The position numbers were made by a program, and so were the translations under genes. Positions 8,928 through 16,428 of a stretch of 64,000 nucleotides of DNA are shown one piece after another. Source of the DNA: CADEED01 sp963711635. GTDB lineage: Bacteria; Pseudomonadota; Gammaproteobacteria; Steroidobacterales; Steroidobacteraceae. The notes under the pieces are model-generated. The model was not told the DNA's origin and did no database searches. It was given only the letters and a program-made list of their open reading frames with translations. Within the stretch, counting starts at the first letter, position 1; every line of letters starts with the position of its first letter. Location of the stretch: the NCBI GenBank assembly GCA_963711635.1, contig CAVQEZ010000012.1, positions 1 to 64,000 of the forward strand, written 5' to 3'.

Positions 8928-9428
8928 CTATCTGTCGGGTGCGCCCGCGTACGCGCGATTCTTGCGTTTGTACTCCGCCAGCTCGGCATCGGCCTCGGCC
9001 GACTTGCCGGCGGCGCGCAGCCGTTCGATCTGTGCCAGCCAGCTGTGCGAGTCGCGCCGGTAGTCGGGACCTGCCTGTGCCTGCGCGCCCGGAGCCGGTA
9101 CCGCGGCAGGTGCCGGCGGTGGCGGCTGGTCCATCTGCTGCGTCACCTGCTGCACCGTCACTTCGGGAATCGGTTTCTTCGGCAGTCCCAGCACGTGCAG
9201 CACCACGGTGAACACCACCAGCAGGGTCGCCGCGATGGCGAGCGGCGCGCCCCAATGCGCGCCCCGGAATGCCGGCTGCGGGCGGTCGATCTCGATGGCT
9301 TCACGCGCCTGGCGCAGCACGATGCGGTCGACTTCCTCGGGCGGTTCGAGCGGATCCCCGGCGGCACGCCGGAACAGCGGCTTGCGCCGCGACAGGAAGT
9401 CGTCGAATTCCTCGTCGGGCCCGCTCAT
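8928..9428 (-). CDS. Putative anti-sigma factor, single membrane segment
   Basis: 166 aa. Residues 1-55 are polar and acidic (FDDFLSRRKPLF, PPEEVDRIVLRQAREAIE), then one transmembrane helix at about 61-81 (APLAIAATLLVVFTVVLHVL). A Pro/Gln-rich linker and a periplasmic helical tail with SWLAQIERLRAAGKSAEADA follow. The cytoplasmic N-terminus plus single helix fits an anti-sigma factor, and the gene overlaps the ECF sigma stop/start by ATGA, so the two are translationally coupled. No zinc-binding HxxxCxxC motif is present. The assignment rests on topology and context. Confidence 0.7.
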   Translation of the reverse strand: MSGPDEEFDDFLSRRKPLFRRAAGDPLEPPEEVDRIVLRQAREAIEIDRPQPAFRGAHWGAPLAIAATLLVVFTVVLHVLGLPKKPIPEVTVQQVTQQMDQPPPPAPAAVPAPGAQAQAGPDYRRDSHSWLAQIERLRAAGKSAEADAELAEYKRKNRAYAGAPDR

Positions 9429-10087
9429 GTCAGGCCCTCCGCGGCGGCCATCGCCGCCTTGAGCTTGCCCACCGCGTAGCGCAGCCGGCTCTTGGCCGTC
9501 TCCGCGCCGACGCCCGTGACGCGCGCGATCTCCTCGAGCGACAGCTCCGACTCCTCGTGAAGTAGATAGACGTCGCGCTGCTCCTGGGGCAGCGTCGCGA
9601 GCGCCGCGCGAAACCGTTCGGTGGACTCCTTGCGCTGGAGCACGGCCTCGGGGCGCGCGTCCTCGTCGGCCGGCAGCAGATCCGCCGCGTCGGCGTCCTC
9701 GATTCCGAGACCCTGGGGCCGCGATTTCATGCGCCGACAGTGATCGATGAAGCAGTTGTGCGCCAGCGTGAACAGGAAAGTGCGGAATTTCGCGCGCGGC
9801 TCGTAGCGTGCGCGATTCGCGATCACGCGACTCCAGACTTCCTGGAAAAGATCGTTGGCGATTTCCGCGTCGCGCGCCTGGCGCATGAGATAGCGATAGA
9901 GAGCGCCGCGATGGCGTGAATAGAGGGTTTCGAAGGCGCGCATCTCGCCGCCTGCGTAAGCGAGCATCAGCTGCGCGTCTTCGTCGTCGCTCACGCCTTC
10001 GACTCTACGCGTGAGCTTGGTGGTCGCGAAGCGCGCGGGGGTGTCGGGGCTGGTGACTCCGTCCATCGTGATGAGTGCGACATTCAC
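9425..10087 (-). CDS. ECF RNA polymerase sigma factor
   Basis: 220 aa. Sigma-2 region: LMLAYAGGEMRAFETLYSRH and NDLFQEVWSRVIANRARYEP with the -10 binding helix KFRTFLFTLAHNCFIDHCRR. Sigma-4: RAALATLPQEQRDVYLLHEE and LSLEEIARVTGVGAETAKSR, the helix-turn-helix for -35 recognition. The GTG start at 10087 overlaps the TGA of the small membrane-protein gene upstream. An ATG at residue 8 is an alternative start. It heads a set with its anti-sigma partner and probably senses an envelope or redox cue through that partner. Confidence 0.9.
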   Translation of the reverse strand: MNVALITMDGVTSPDTPARFATTKLTRRVEGVSDDEDAQLMLAYAGGEMRAFETLYSRHRGALYRYLMRQARDAEIANDLFQEVWSRVIANRARYEPRAKFRTFLFTLAHNCFIDHCRRMKSRPQGLGIEDADAADLLPADEDARPEAVLQRKESTERFRAALATLPQEQRDVYLLHEESELSLEEIARVTGVGAETAKSRLRYAVGKLKAAMAAAEGLT

Positions 10088-10293
10088 GGCTGCGCGGGAT
10101 CCTCGTTCTGACCGTCCACCACGTGCGCCAGCAGCTCACGTGGTGGCTGAAAATAAGGCATTGGCATGGGAGCGTTGATGCAGGTGCCCAGCGCTGCGCG
10201 CGCCGGCGGAGGAGTGTCCTGGCGGACCCAGACGGCCGCCAGAGCGCCATGAGCCAGCACAATTCCCAATACAAACAATAGCTTGGGCCCCAT
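10084..10293 (-). CDS. Small membrane-anchored protein, unknown function
   Basis: 69 aa. After MGPK comes one hydrophobic helix or uncleaved signal (LLFVLGIVLAHGALAAVWV, residues 5-23). A Pro-rich tail with a lone Cys (ALGTCINAPMPMPYFQPP) follows. The stop TGA overlaps the GTG start of the ECF sigma gene, so it is the first gene of that operon. I do not recognise the family. Location suggests a role linked to the sigma/anti-sigma pair, for example a periplasmic or membrane accessory. The reading frame extends further upstream, but that part overlaps the operator region and a repetitive low-quality translation. Confidence 0.6.
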   Translation of the reverse strand: MGPKLLFVLGIVLAHGALAAVWVRQDTPPPARAALGTCINAPMPMPYFQPPRELLAHVVDGQNEDPAQP

Positions 10294-10383
10294 AACCTCT
10301 CCCGCAGCGGAATTTGCGCCGGTTTCCGTGCCTCTGGTTTGCAACGCGCCAGAAAGATTTTTCGGGTTAGGGCTTGTTTCTGA

Positions 10384-10413
10384 GTTGGTGTTGTAGTTAT
10401 ATATAACACCAAC
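10384..10413 (+). promoter_or_regulatory. Palindromic operator, candidate GntR (YtrA-type) site
   Basis: GTTGGTGTT (10384-10392) and AACACCAAC (10405-10413) form a perfect 9-bp inverted repeat around an AT-rich centre. Written as half-sites this is GGTG-N16-CACC, the arrangement I recall for YtrA-subfamily GntR regulators in Xanthomonas. It lies 56 bp before the tiny ORF and 238 bp before the GntR gene, so autoregulation of the operon is the natural inference. The central TATATA could be part of a -10 element. Confidence 0.65.
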
Positions 10414-10468
10414 ACGTAGGGCGAATCGCAAAGGGCGAGACGCCGTGAAGACAAGGAAGGAGACGAAC

Positions 10469-10633
10469 ATGACTACCCTGAACACCAATCTCAAAGTCGT
10501 TGCGAGTGCCGCTGCCGCGCTGGCGCTGACCATGCTGATGAGCTGGACCTTCGTCGACGCCACCAGCGTCGCACGAGTCCATCGTGATGGCGGCCACGGC
10601 TTCGTGGCGAGCGTGAGTGCCCTGGTACGCTAG
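10469..10633 (+). CDS. 54-aa membrane peptide leading the GntR-ABC operon
   Basis: MTTLNTNLKVVASAAAALAL begins the protein, and a hydrophobic helix spans about residues 8-30 (ending LTMLMSWTFVDA). A short tail with HRDGGHGF follows. A strong Shine-Dalgarno (AAGGAAGGAG, 10453-10463) precedes the ATG, which argues for real translation. It lies between the palindromic operator and the GntR gene, 17 bp upstream of the latter. Family unrecognised. It may be a small membrane component of the transporter or a signal-bearing peptide. Confidence 0.65.
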   Translation: MTTLNTNLKVVASAAAALALTMLMSWTFVDATSVARVHRDGGHGFVASVSALVR

Positions 10634-10650
10634 GTCACCGGAGCACTCTG

Positions 10651-11073
10651 ATGGACCCGCAGTGGGACGACAGCCAGCCGATCTACAGGCAGCTGCGTGA
10701 TCGAGTGGTGGCGATGATCCTCGAGGGTGTCCTCAAAGAGGGTGATCCGCTGCCCTCGGTCCGCGCTGTAGCGGCCGAGTTTCGTCTCAATCCGCTGACC
10801 GTTCTCAAGGGATACCAGCAGCTCGTCGATGAGCAGCTGGTCGAGAAAAAGCGCGGGCGCGGCATGTTCGTCAACGTCGGCGCCCGACAGGCGCTCATGA
10901 AGGACGAGCGGACCTACTTCCTCGAAACAGAGTGGCCCAAGATCTACGCGACCATCGCGCGTCTGGGATTCACAACCGAAGAACTCATGAAACGCGGTGC
11001 GAAATCGGCTCCGGTGTCCCAGCCGTTCCCGACGCGCGCCGATGCAGGCGATGAAGATGACAACGATAATTGA
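10651..11073 (+). CDS. GntR-family transcriptional regulator, YtrA type
   Basis: 140 aa. The winged helix-turn-helix occupies residues 8-75: PIYRQLRDRVVAMILEGVLK, EGDPLPSVRAVAAEFRLNPL and LVEKKRGRGMFV are classic GntR motifs. Only a short C-terminal helical extension follows, as in the YtrA subfamily, which lacks a full effector domain. These regulators usually repress adjacent ABC exporters. The C-terminus overlaps the ABC ATPase start. The operator at 10384-10413 is its likely target. Confidence 0.9.
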   Translation: MDPQWDDSQPIYRQLRDRVVAMILEGVLKEGDPLPSVRAVAAEFRLNPLTVLKGYQQLVDEQLVEKKRGRGMFVNVGARQALMKDERTYFLETEWPKIYATIARLGFTTEELMKRGAKSAPVSQPFPTRADAGDEDDNDN

Positions 11074-11947
11074 AGCCCGCGGGCTCACGAAGAATTACGG
11101 CGATACGCCGGCATTGCGGGGCATCGAGCTCAACGTGCAGTCCGGACGCATCGTGGGGCTCATTGGTCCCAACGGCAGCGGCAAGACCACGGCGATCAAG
11201 GCCATCCTCGGCCTCACCGGCTTCGACGGCGAGCTGAAGGTGCTCGGCAAGGATCCGCGCACCGAGCGTAACGATCTGATGAACGAGGTGTGCTTCATCG
11301 CGGACGTGGCCGTGCTGCCGCGCTGGATCAAGGTCTCGCAGGCGCTGGATTTCGTGGCCGGCGTGCATCCGCGCTTCGATCGCAAGCGCGCCGAGGACTT
11401 TCTCGCCAGGACCGATATCCGCCTCGATCGACGCGTGCGCCAGCTCTCCAAGGGCATGGTCACGCAGCTGCACCTCGCGCTGATCCTGGCGATCGATGCC
11501 CGCCTGCTGGTGCTCGACGAACCGACGCTGGGCCTCGACCTGCTGTTTCGTCGCTCGTTCTACGACAACCTGCTCAATGACTACTTCGACAAGGAGCGGA
11601 CCATCCTGGTCACCACGCACCAGGTCGAGGAAATCGAGAACATCCTGACCGATGTGATCTTTCTGCAGCGCGGCAAGGTCATGCTGGACTCGGCCATGGA
11701 CATGCTGGGCGAGCGCTACCTGCAGCTGGTGCCCGCCGCCGGCAAAGTGGACGCGGCGCGCGCGCTGAAACCCTTCTACGAGCGCGAGGTGTTCGGTCGC
11801 GTGGCAATGCTGTACGACGGCCGCAAGGCAGCCGAGCTCGAGCCCCTGGGTGAAACCCGCGTGCCGTCGGTGGCCGATTTGTTCGTTGCCATCATGGGTG
11901 GCAGCGGCTCAAACACCGGCGTGGCCGGCGCGAAGGAGGCCGCATGA
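11057..11947 (+). CDS. ABC transporter ATP-binding protein
   Basis: 296 aa from the ATG at 11057 (MTTIIEARGLTKNYG). Walker A GPNGSGKT at about residues 37-44, signature LSKGMVTQLHLAL (degenerate LSGGQ), Walker B LLVLDEPTLGLD, switch His in LVTTHQVEE. The arrangement with GntR upstream and a permease downstream fits YtrB/BcrA-like export systems. In-frame ATGs at 11042 and 11051 are alternatives. The gene overlaps the end of the GntR gene by 17 bp and the permease by ATGA. Confidence 0.9.
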   Translation: MTTIIEARGLTKNYGDTPALRGIELNVQSGRIVGLIGPNGSGKTTAIKAILGLTGFDGELKVLGKDPRTERNDLMNEVCFIADVAVLPRWIKVSQALDFVAGVHPRFDRKRAEDFLARTDIRLDRRVRQLSKGMVTQLHLALILAIDARLLVLDEPTLGLDLLFRRSFYDNLLNDYFDKERTILVTTHQVEEIENILTDVIFLQRGKVMLDSAMDMLGERYLQLVPAAGKVDAARALKPFYEREVFGRVAMLYDGRKAAELEPLGETRVPSVADLFVAIMGGSGSNTGVAGAKEAA

Positions 11948-12849
11948 TCAGCGCAAACAAGGTGCTGATGCTCGTCCGGCGCGAGATCTGGGAAAACCGC
12001 TCGTTGTGGATAGCGCCGCTGGCCATCGCCGGCATCATCCTGGTGTCCGCCGCATTCTCTGCCACGCCTTTCGACGGCGGCGAGCATCGCGACTGGATGG
12101 CCCCGGGCAGCGGACCTGACGAGATCAGGCACCTGCCCGCCGCCGACAAGGGCGAGCTGATCTATGCCGGCATCCTCAGCATGCTGACGGTCGTGCAGCT
12201 GTTCGCGCTCGGGATCGTGGTGTTCTTCTACCTGCTCGACTGTCTCATGGCCGAGCGCAAGGACCGCAGCATCCTGTTCTGGAAGTCGCTGCCCATTTCG
12301 GACACCGAGGTGGTGACGTCCAAGGCCCTGACCAGCCTCGTGGCTGCGCCGCTGTATGTGCTCGCGGTCAGTGCGGCGACGCAGATCCTGTTCGGCCTGA
12401 TCATCTGGGCGCGTTTTCACGACAGCGTGTTCGGCGCCATGATCGTGCCCTGGCCCGTGGGAACCTGGGCGCAGGTGCAGGTCGGGTTTCTGGCACTCGT
12501 GCCGGCGGCGATCCTCTGGTACCTGCCGCTGGCGGGGTACCTGATGCTGGTGTCGGTGTGGGCGCGCAGGAACGCATTCCTGTGGGCGGTGCTGCCGCCG
12601 GTGGCGATATTGCTGGTCGAGAGCCTCATCACGCGCACGCACCATTTCGCCGACTTCCTCGGGCGACGCTTTGCCGGGCTGTTCATGATCATGGACGTCG
12701 AAGACGGAGCCCGCGAGCCCACGCTGGCTGCGGCGCTGGAACACATCGGCCGCGTGTTCACGCACTACGAGACCTGGCTGGGCGTGCTCGTGGCGGCCGG
12801 CTTCCTGGTGGCGGTGATCCGGATCCGGCGTTATCGCGACGACAGTTGA
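11944..12849 (+). CDS. ABC transporter permease
   Basis: 301 aa with about six membrane segments (WIAPLAIAGIILVSAAF, MLTVVQLFALGIVVFFYLL, SLVAAPLYVLAVSAA, FLALVPAAILWYLPLAGYLM, AFLWAVLPPVAILLVE, WLGVLVAAGFLVAVI). The segment LMAERKDRSILFWKSLPISD is typical of ABC-2/YtrC-type permeases. It is coupled to the ATPase through an ATGA overlap and ends the operon. A 7-bp hairpin (12859-12880, CCGGGTG/CACCCGG) without a T-run follows. Substrate unknown; cationic peptide or lipid export is a guess from the family. Confidence 0.85.
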   Translation: MISANKVLMLVRREIWENRSLWIAPLAIAGIILVSAAFSATPFDGGEHRDWMAPGSGPDEIRHLPAADKGELIYAGILSMLTVVQLFALGIVVFFYLLDCLMAERKDRSILFWKSLPISDTEVVTSKALTSLVAAPLYVLAVSAATQILFGLIIWARFHDSVFGAMIVPWPVGTWAQVQVGFLALVPAAILWYLPLAGYLMLVSVWARRNAFLWAVLPPVAILLVESLITRTHHFADFLGRRFAGLFMIMDVEDGAREPTLAAALEHIGRVFTHYETWLGVLVAAGFLVAVIRIRRYRDDS

Positions 12850-12894
12850 TTCCCCGCGCCGGGTGGCTGCAATCACCCGGCCAACCTGCGGCCC

Positions 12895-14079
12895 ATGGCC
12901 GTCGCGGATTCGGAACACGCGGCGGTCATGCGGCCTTTTGTCAGTTGCGTAGAATCCGGCCGCGTGTACCTGAACGTCAGCCGAGACGGCGAAATCCTGG
13001 AAGCCGAGCTCGCCGGCCATTGGCGTGGCGCCGACCTCCCCGCCATCGATAGCGAGCTCGCGGCGCAGTCATTCGACGGCGCGCACGCGCTGCGTGTGCG
13101 CGTGCCGGAAGGCGTGCAGCTGGACCTGGCGGGCGCGTGGCGGCTGCGTGAATGGCTGCGGGCCGCCGAAGCCGCGGGCCTGGCCGTGAGCTACGAGGGC
13201 GAACCGCCCGGCCAGATCGCCCTCATCGAATCCTCGTTGACCGGCGGCGCACACGCCGCGCCGCGCTCATCGTCCGAACCAGAATTCGAACCCGTGAGCG
13301 CGTTGGGTCGGCAGGTGACGCGCCGGTGGCTCGAGGTCAAGGCCGCGGTGCATTTCATCGGTCATGCGTTCATGACTTTGCTGCGCGCCTGCACCAGCTG
13401 GCGGCGGCTGCGGCCCATCTCCATTGCCCGGCACGTCTACGAGACCGGCATCACCGCGATTCCCATCGTCTCGCTGATCGCCTTCCTGATCACCCTGATC
13501 ATCGCCTACATCGCCGCGCAGCAGGCGCGTGAGTATGGCGCGGAAATCTTCGTGGTCGACATCGTCACCGTGGGCGTGCTGCGTGAGCTCGGCGTGTTGC
13601 TCACCGCGATCATCGTTGCGGGCCGCTCGGGCAGCGCCTTCGCGGCCGAGATCGGCGCCATGAAACTCAATGAAGAGGTGGACGCGCTGCACGCCATTGG
13701 CGTGGAGCCGCAGGAAGTGCTGATCCTGCCGCGCGTCATCGGTCTGGTCATCGCGATGCCGTTGCTGGCCGTGATCGCGGACGGCATCGGTCTCACCGGC
13801 GGCGCGCTGCTCTGCAAGTGGCTGCTCGACATGCCGCTGCCGCTGTACCTGGACCGCGTGCAGGACGCCATCTCTCCAACTACCTTCTGGGTGGGCATCA
13901 TCAAGGCGCCGGTGTTCGGCCTGCTGATCGCGCTGTCCGGCACCTACCGCGGCCTGCAGGTGCGCGATTCCTCGCGCGAGCTCGGCCGCCTGACTACCGT
14001 CGCGGTGGTGCAATCGATCTTCCTGGTGATCTTCGCCAATGCGATCTTCGCCATCGTGTTCTGGCAGCTGGACATCTGA
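12895..14079 (+). CDS. mlaE: MlaE-family lipid ABC permease with N-terminal STAS-like domain
   Basis: 394 aa. Residues about 20-125 look like a STAS/MlaB-type domain (YLNVSRDGEILEAELAGHWR, ALRVRVPEGVQLDLAGAWRL). The MlaE permease follows from about 150: ISLIAFLITLIIAYIAAQQ, LRELGVLLTAIIVAGRSGSA with the conserved FAAEIGAMKLNEEVDAL motif, and GLLIALSGTYRGLQV. MlaE drives inner-membrane phospholipid handling with MlaF and the MCE protein. The fusion removes the need for separate MlaB. ATG at 12928 or GTG at 12964 would also keep the domain, so the start is uncertain. Confidence 0.88.
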   Translation: MAVADSEHAAVMRPFVSCVESGRVYLNVSRDGEILEAELAGHWRGADLPAIDSELAAQSFDGAHALRVRVPEGVQLDLAGAWRLREWLRAAEAAGLAVSYEGEPPGQIALIESSLTGGAHAAPRSSSEPEFEPVSALGRQVTRRWLEVKAAVHFIGHAFMTLLRACTSWRRLRPISIARHVYETGITAIPIVSLIAFLITLIIAYIAAQQAREYGAEIFVVDIVTVGVLRELGVLLTAIIVAGRSGSAFAAEIGAMKLNEEVDALHAIGVEPQEVLILPRVIGLVIAMPLLAVIADGIGLTGGALLCKWLLDMPLPLYLDRVQDAISPTTFWVGIIKAPVFGLLIALSGTYRGLQVRDSSRELGRLTTVAVVQSIFLVIFANAIFAIVFWQLDI

Positions 14080-14092
14080 GGCCGGGGGACGC

Positions 14093-14857
14093 GTGAGCGA
14101 CACCATCATCGAGGTCAAGGGGCTCCGCAACCGTTTCGGCAGGCAGATCGTCCACGACGGTCTCGACATGACCGTGCAGCGCGGCGAAGTGTTCGGCATC
14201 GTCGGCGGTTCCGGGTCCGGAAAATCCGTGCTGCTGCGGACCATCCTCGGGCTGCAGCGGCCACAGGCCGGTGAGGTGCACCTCATGGGTCGCGATCTCA
14301 CGCGCATGTCGGCGGCCGAGCTCAAGCAGGTCAAGGCGGGTTACGGCGTGACCTTCCAGCAGGGCGCGCTGTTTTCCTCGCTCACGGTGCTGCAGAACGT
14401 GCAGCTGCCCATGCTCGAGCACCTCGACCTGGCGCCGAAAGCCCTCGAAGAGCTCGCCAGGCTCAAGATCAGCCTGGTGGGACTGCCCGACGACGCGCCG
14501 GGCAAATTTCCCGCGCAGCTGTCGGGTGGCATGATCAAGCGCGCCGCTCTGGCGCGCGCGCTGGCGCTGGATCCCGGCCTGCTGATGCTCGATGAGCCCA
14601 CGGCAGGGCTCGACCCCATCAGCGCCGCAGCCTTCGATGAGTTGCTGATGGACCTGCGCCAGCCGCTGGGCCTCACCGTGGTCATGATCACCCATGATCT
14701 CGACACCATCTTCAGAACCTGCAATCGTGTCGGCGTGATCATCGACCGCAAGATGACGAGCGACACCCTGGAAGCCATTACCCAGAACCCGCATCCGTGG
14801 ATCCAGTCCTACTTCCACGGCGAACGGGCCAAGCGATTCTCCTCACATGGAACGTGA
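14093..14857 (+). CDS. mlaF: MlaF-like ABC ATPase for lipid transport
   Basis: 254 aa from GTG 14093. Walker A GGSGSGKS (residues 38-45), Q-loop FQQGALFSSLTVLQNV, signature LSGGMIKRAALARALALDP, Walker B LLMLDEPTAGLDPISA, H-loop MITHDLDTI. The MIKR-RAALARA signature and FQQGALFSS are typical of MlaF. The gene is 13 bp after mlaE and its 3' end overlaps mlaD by 11 bp, so the three genes are expressed together. Confidence 0.93.
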   Translation: MSDTIIEVKGLRNRFGRQIVHDGLDMTVQRGEVFGIVGGSGSGKSVLLRTILGLQRPQAGEVHLMGRDLTRMSAAELKQVKAGYGVTFQQGALFSSLTVLQNVQLPMLEHLDLAPKALEELARLKISLVGLPDDAPGKFPAQLSGGMIKRAALARALALDPGLLMLDEPTAGLDPISAAAFDELLMDLRQPLGLTVVMITHDLDTIFRTCNRVGVIIDRKMTSDTLEAITQNPHPWIQSYFHGERAKRFSSHGT

Positions 14858-15782
14858 AGCTAACTACACCGCCGTCGGTGCCTTCGTGCTGCTGGTGGTC
14901 ACCATGGCGGCGCTGTTCGTCTACTGGTACGCCGGCAGCGTCGACGCGCGCGACTACAAGCGTTACGAGATCTATTTCCAGGGCAGCGTGTCCGGACTGA
15001 ACCGCGGCAGCACGGTGCGCTATCTGGGCGTGGAGGTCGGGCGCGTCGTCACCATCAGGATCGACAAGCGCGCCTCGGACCGCGTGCAGGTCATCGCCGA
15101 CATCGATGCCGAAACGCCGATCTCCAAGGAGACGCTGGCCTCCATGTCGCTGCAGGGCGTGACCGGCCTGCTGTACATCGACCTGCTCGCGAACGCCGAC
15201 GAGAAGCGCAGGATGGAACCCGTACCCAGCGAACAGTATCCGGTCATCGATTCGGTGACCTCGAACTTCGACCTGTTCCTCTCCAGCCTGCCCGACGTGG
15301 TCGGAAAGGCGGGCGACCTGATCGATCGCGCCTCGCTCGTGCTGTCGGACGAGAACGTCGCCGCGTTCACGGCGACCATGAAGAACATCGAGAAGTCGTC
15401 GGCGACACTGCCGCAGACCCTGAGCGATACCGCCGCGGTGGTCGCCGATCTCAAGGTCGCGATCGCAGACGTGCGCGCCGCGGCCGCCGGCGCACGCTCG
15501 CTGGTCGACACTTCCGGACCGAACCTCTCCGTCGCCGCGGAGCGGCTGCGCAAGATCTCGGAAAATCTCGCCACCACCACCGCCAATCTCGATAGCCTCA
15601 TGAGCGACCATCGCCAGGACCTGGGCATGTTCCTGCGTGACAGCCTGCCCGAAGTGGAACGCCTGCTGCGTGACGGCCGCCAGGCCGCGCAGGAATTCCG
15701 CGAGTTGTCGCGCAGCCTCAAGGCCGATCCCTCGCAATTCCTGTACGAGCCCAGCTACAAGGGCGTGGAGATTCCCCGATGA
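14847..15782 (+). CDS. mlaD: MlaD-like MCE-domain protein
   Basis: 311 aa. One N-terminal transmembrane helix (residues 8-28, VGAFVLLVVTMAALFVYWYA) anchors it in the inner membrane. The MCE domain follows (YEIYFQGSVSGLNRGSTVRY, LGVEVGRVV, ETPISKETLASMSLQGVTGL). The region from 170 to 295 is a long helical stretch (LSDTAAVVADLKVAIADVRA and similar), much longer than E. coli MlaD, as in MCE proteins that bridge the periplasm. It overlaps the downstream lipoprotein gene by ATGA. Confidence 0.92.
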   Translation: MEREANYTAVGAFVLLVVTMAALFVYWYAGSVDARDYKRYEIYFQGSVSGLNRGSTVRYLGVEVGRVVTIRIDKRASDRVQVIADIDAETPISKETLASMSLQGVTGLLYIDLLANADEKRRMEPVPSEQYPVIDSVTSNFDLFLSSLPDVVGKAGDLIDRASLVLSDENVAAFTATMKNIEKSSATLPQTLSDTAAVVADLKVAIADVRAAAAGARSLVDTSGPNLSVAAERLRKISENLATTTANLDSLMSDHRQDLGMFLRDSLPEVERLLRDGRQAAQEFRELSRSLKADPSQFLYEPSYKGVEIPR

Positions 15783-16417
15783 GGCTGCGCAGTCTCGCGC
15801 TTCTGTGTATTTCGCTGGGTCTCGGCGGCTGCGGTGGTTTGTTCGAGAGCACCATTCCCGCGCAGCAGTCCTACGTGTTGCGTCTGCCGTCGCGGCCGGC
15901 GCAGAGCGAGATCACGAAGGTGGCGGGGGGCCTGCGCGTGCAGCGGCCGGTGGCCGGGCCGGGGCTGGATTCCGACCGCATCGTGCTGTTGCGCAGCGAC
16001 CGGCGCTTCGACGTGTATGCGGCCACGCGCTGGGCGGCGCCCGCGCCCGATCTCGTGGCCAGCGTGCTGGTCGACCAGTTGCGCGGCGCCAGCCTGTTCT
16101 CCAGCGTGCTGGACGACACCGCGCCCTATGCACCGCGTTATACCCTGCGTTGCGGATTGAACCGCTTCGAGTCCGACTACACCGGCGGTGGCCGTTCGCC
16201 CACCATCGAAGTGGTGCTCGACTGCACCTTCGGCCGGTATCGCGACCGGACCCTGCTGGCCAACTTCACGGCGCATGGCTCGTCGCCGGCCGGCGACGAC
16301 CGTATCGGCGCGGTGGTGGCGGCGTTCGAGAGCGCCACCGGCAAGGCCGTGGCGGAGCTGGAACGCAATGTCGCGGACGCGCTCGCGGCCGAGAAGCCGC
16401 CCGAGGCCCCTCAATAG
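15779..16417 (+). CDS. ABC-type transport auxiliary lipoprotein (PqiC/MlaE-associated)
   Basis: 212 aa. The signal peptide ends in the lipobox LGGC at residues 15-18 (SLALLCISLGLGGC). YVLRLPSRPAQSEI, LRVQRPVAGPGLDSDRIVLL and RFDVYAATRWAAPAPDLVAS are hallmarks of the PF03886-type auxiliary lipoproteins. The protein likely forms the outer-membrane side of the MCE bridge. No mlaC gene is found in the operon, so the lipid path probably goes through the MlaD tunnel to this lipoprotein, as in PqiABC. Confidence 0.85.
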   Translation: MRLRSLALLCISLGLGGCGGLFESTIPAQQSYVLRLPSRPAQSEITKVAGGLRVQRPVAGPGLDSDRIVLLRSDRRFDVYAATRWAAPAPDLVASVLVDQLRGASLFSSVLDDTAPYAPRYTLRCGLNRFESDYTGGGRSPTIEVVLDCTFGRYRDRTLLANFTAHGSSPAGDDRIGAVVAAFESATGKAVAELERNVADALAAEKPPEAPQ

Positions 16418-16428
16418 CCGGACAATAG

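Noticed and set aside
11776..13020. 414-codon minus-strand frame across the ABC transporter and MlaE junction
   Set aside because: Crosses two plus-strand genes with full domain motifs; composition is antisense-like.
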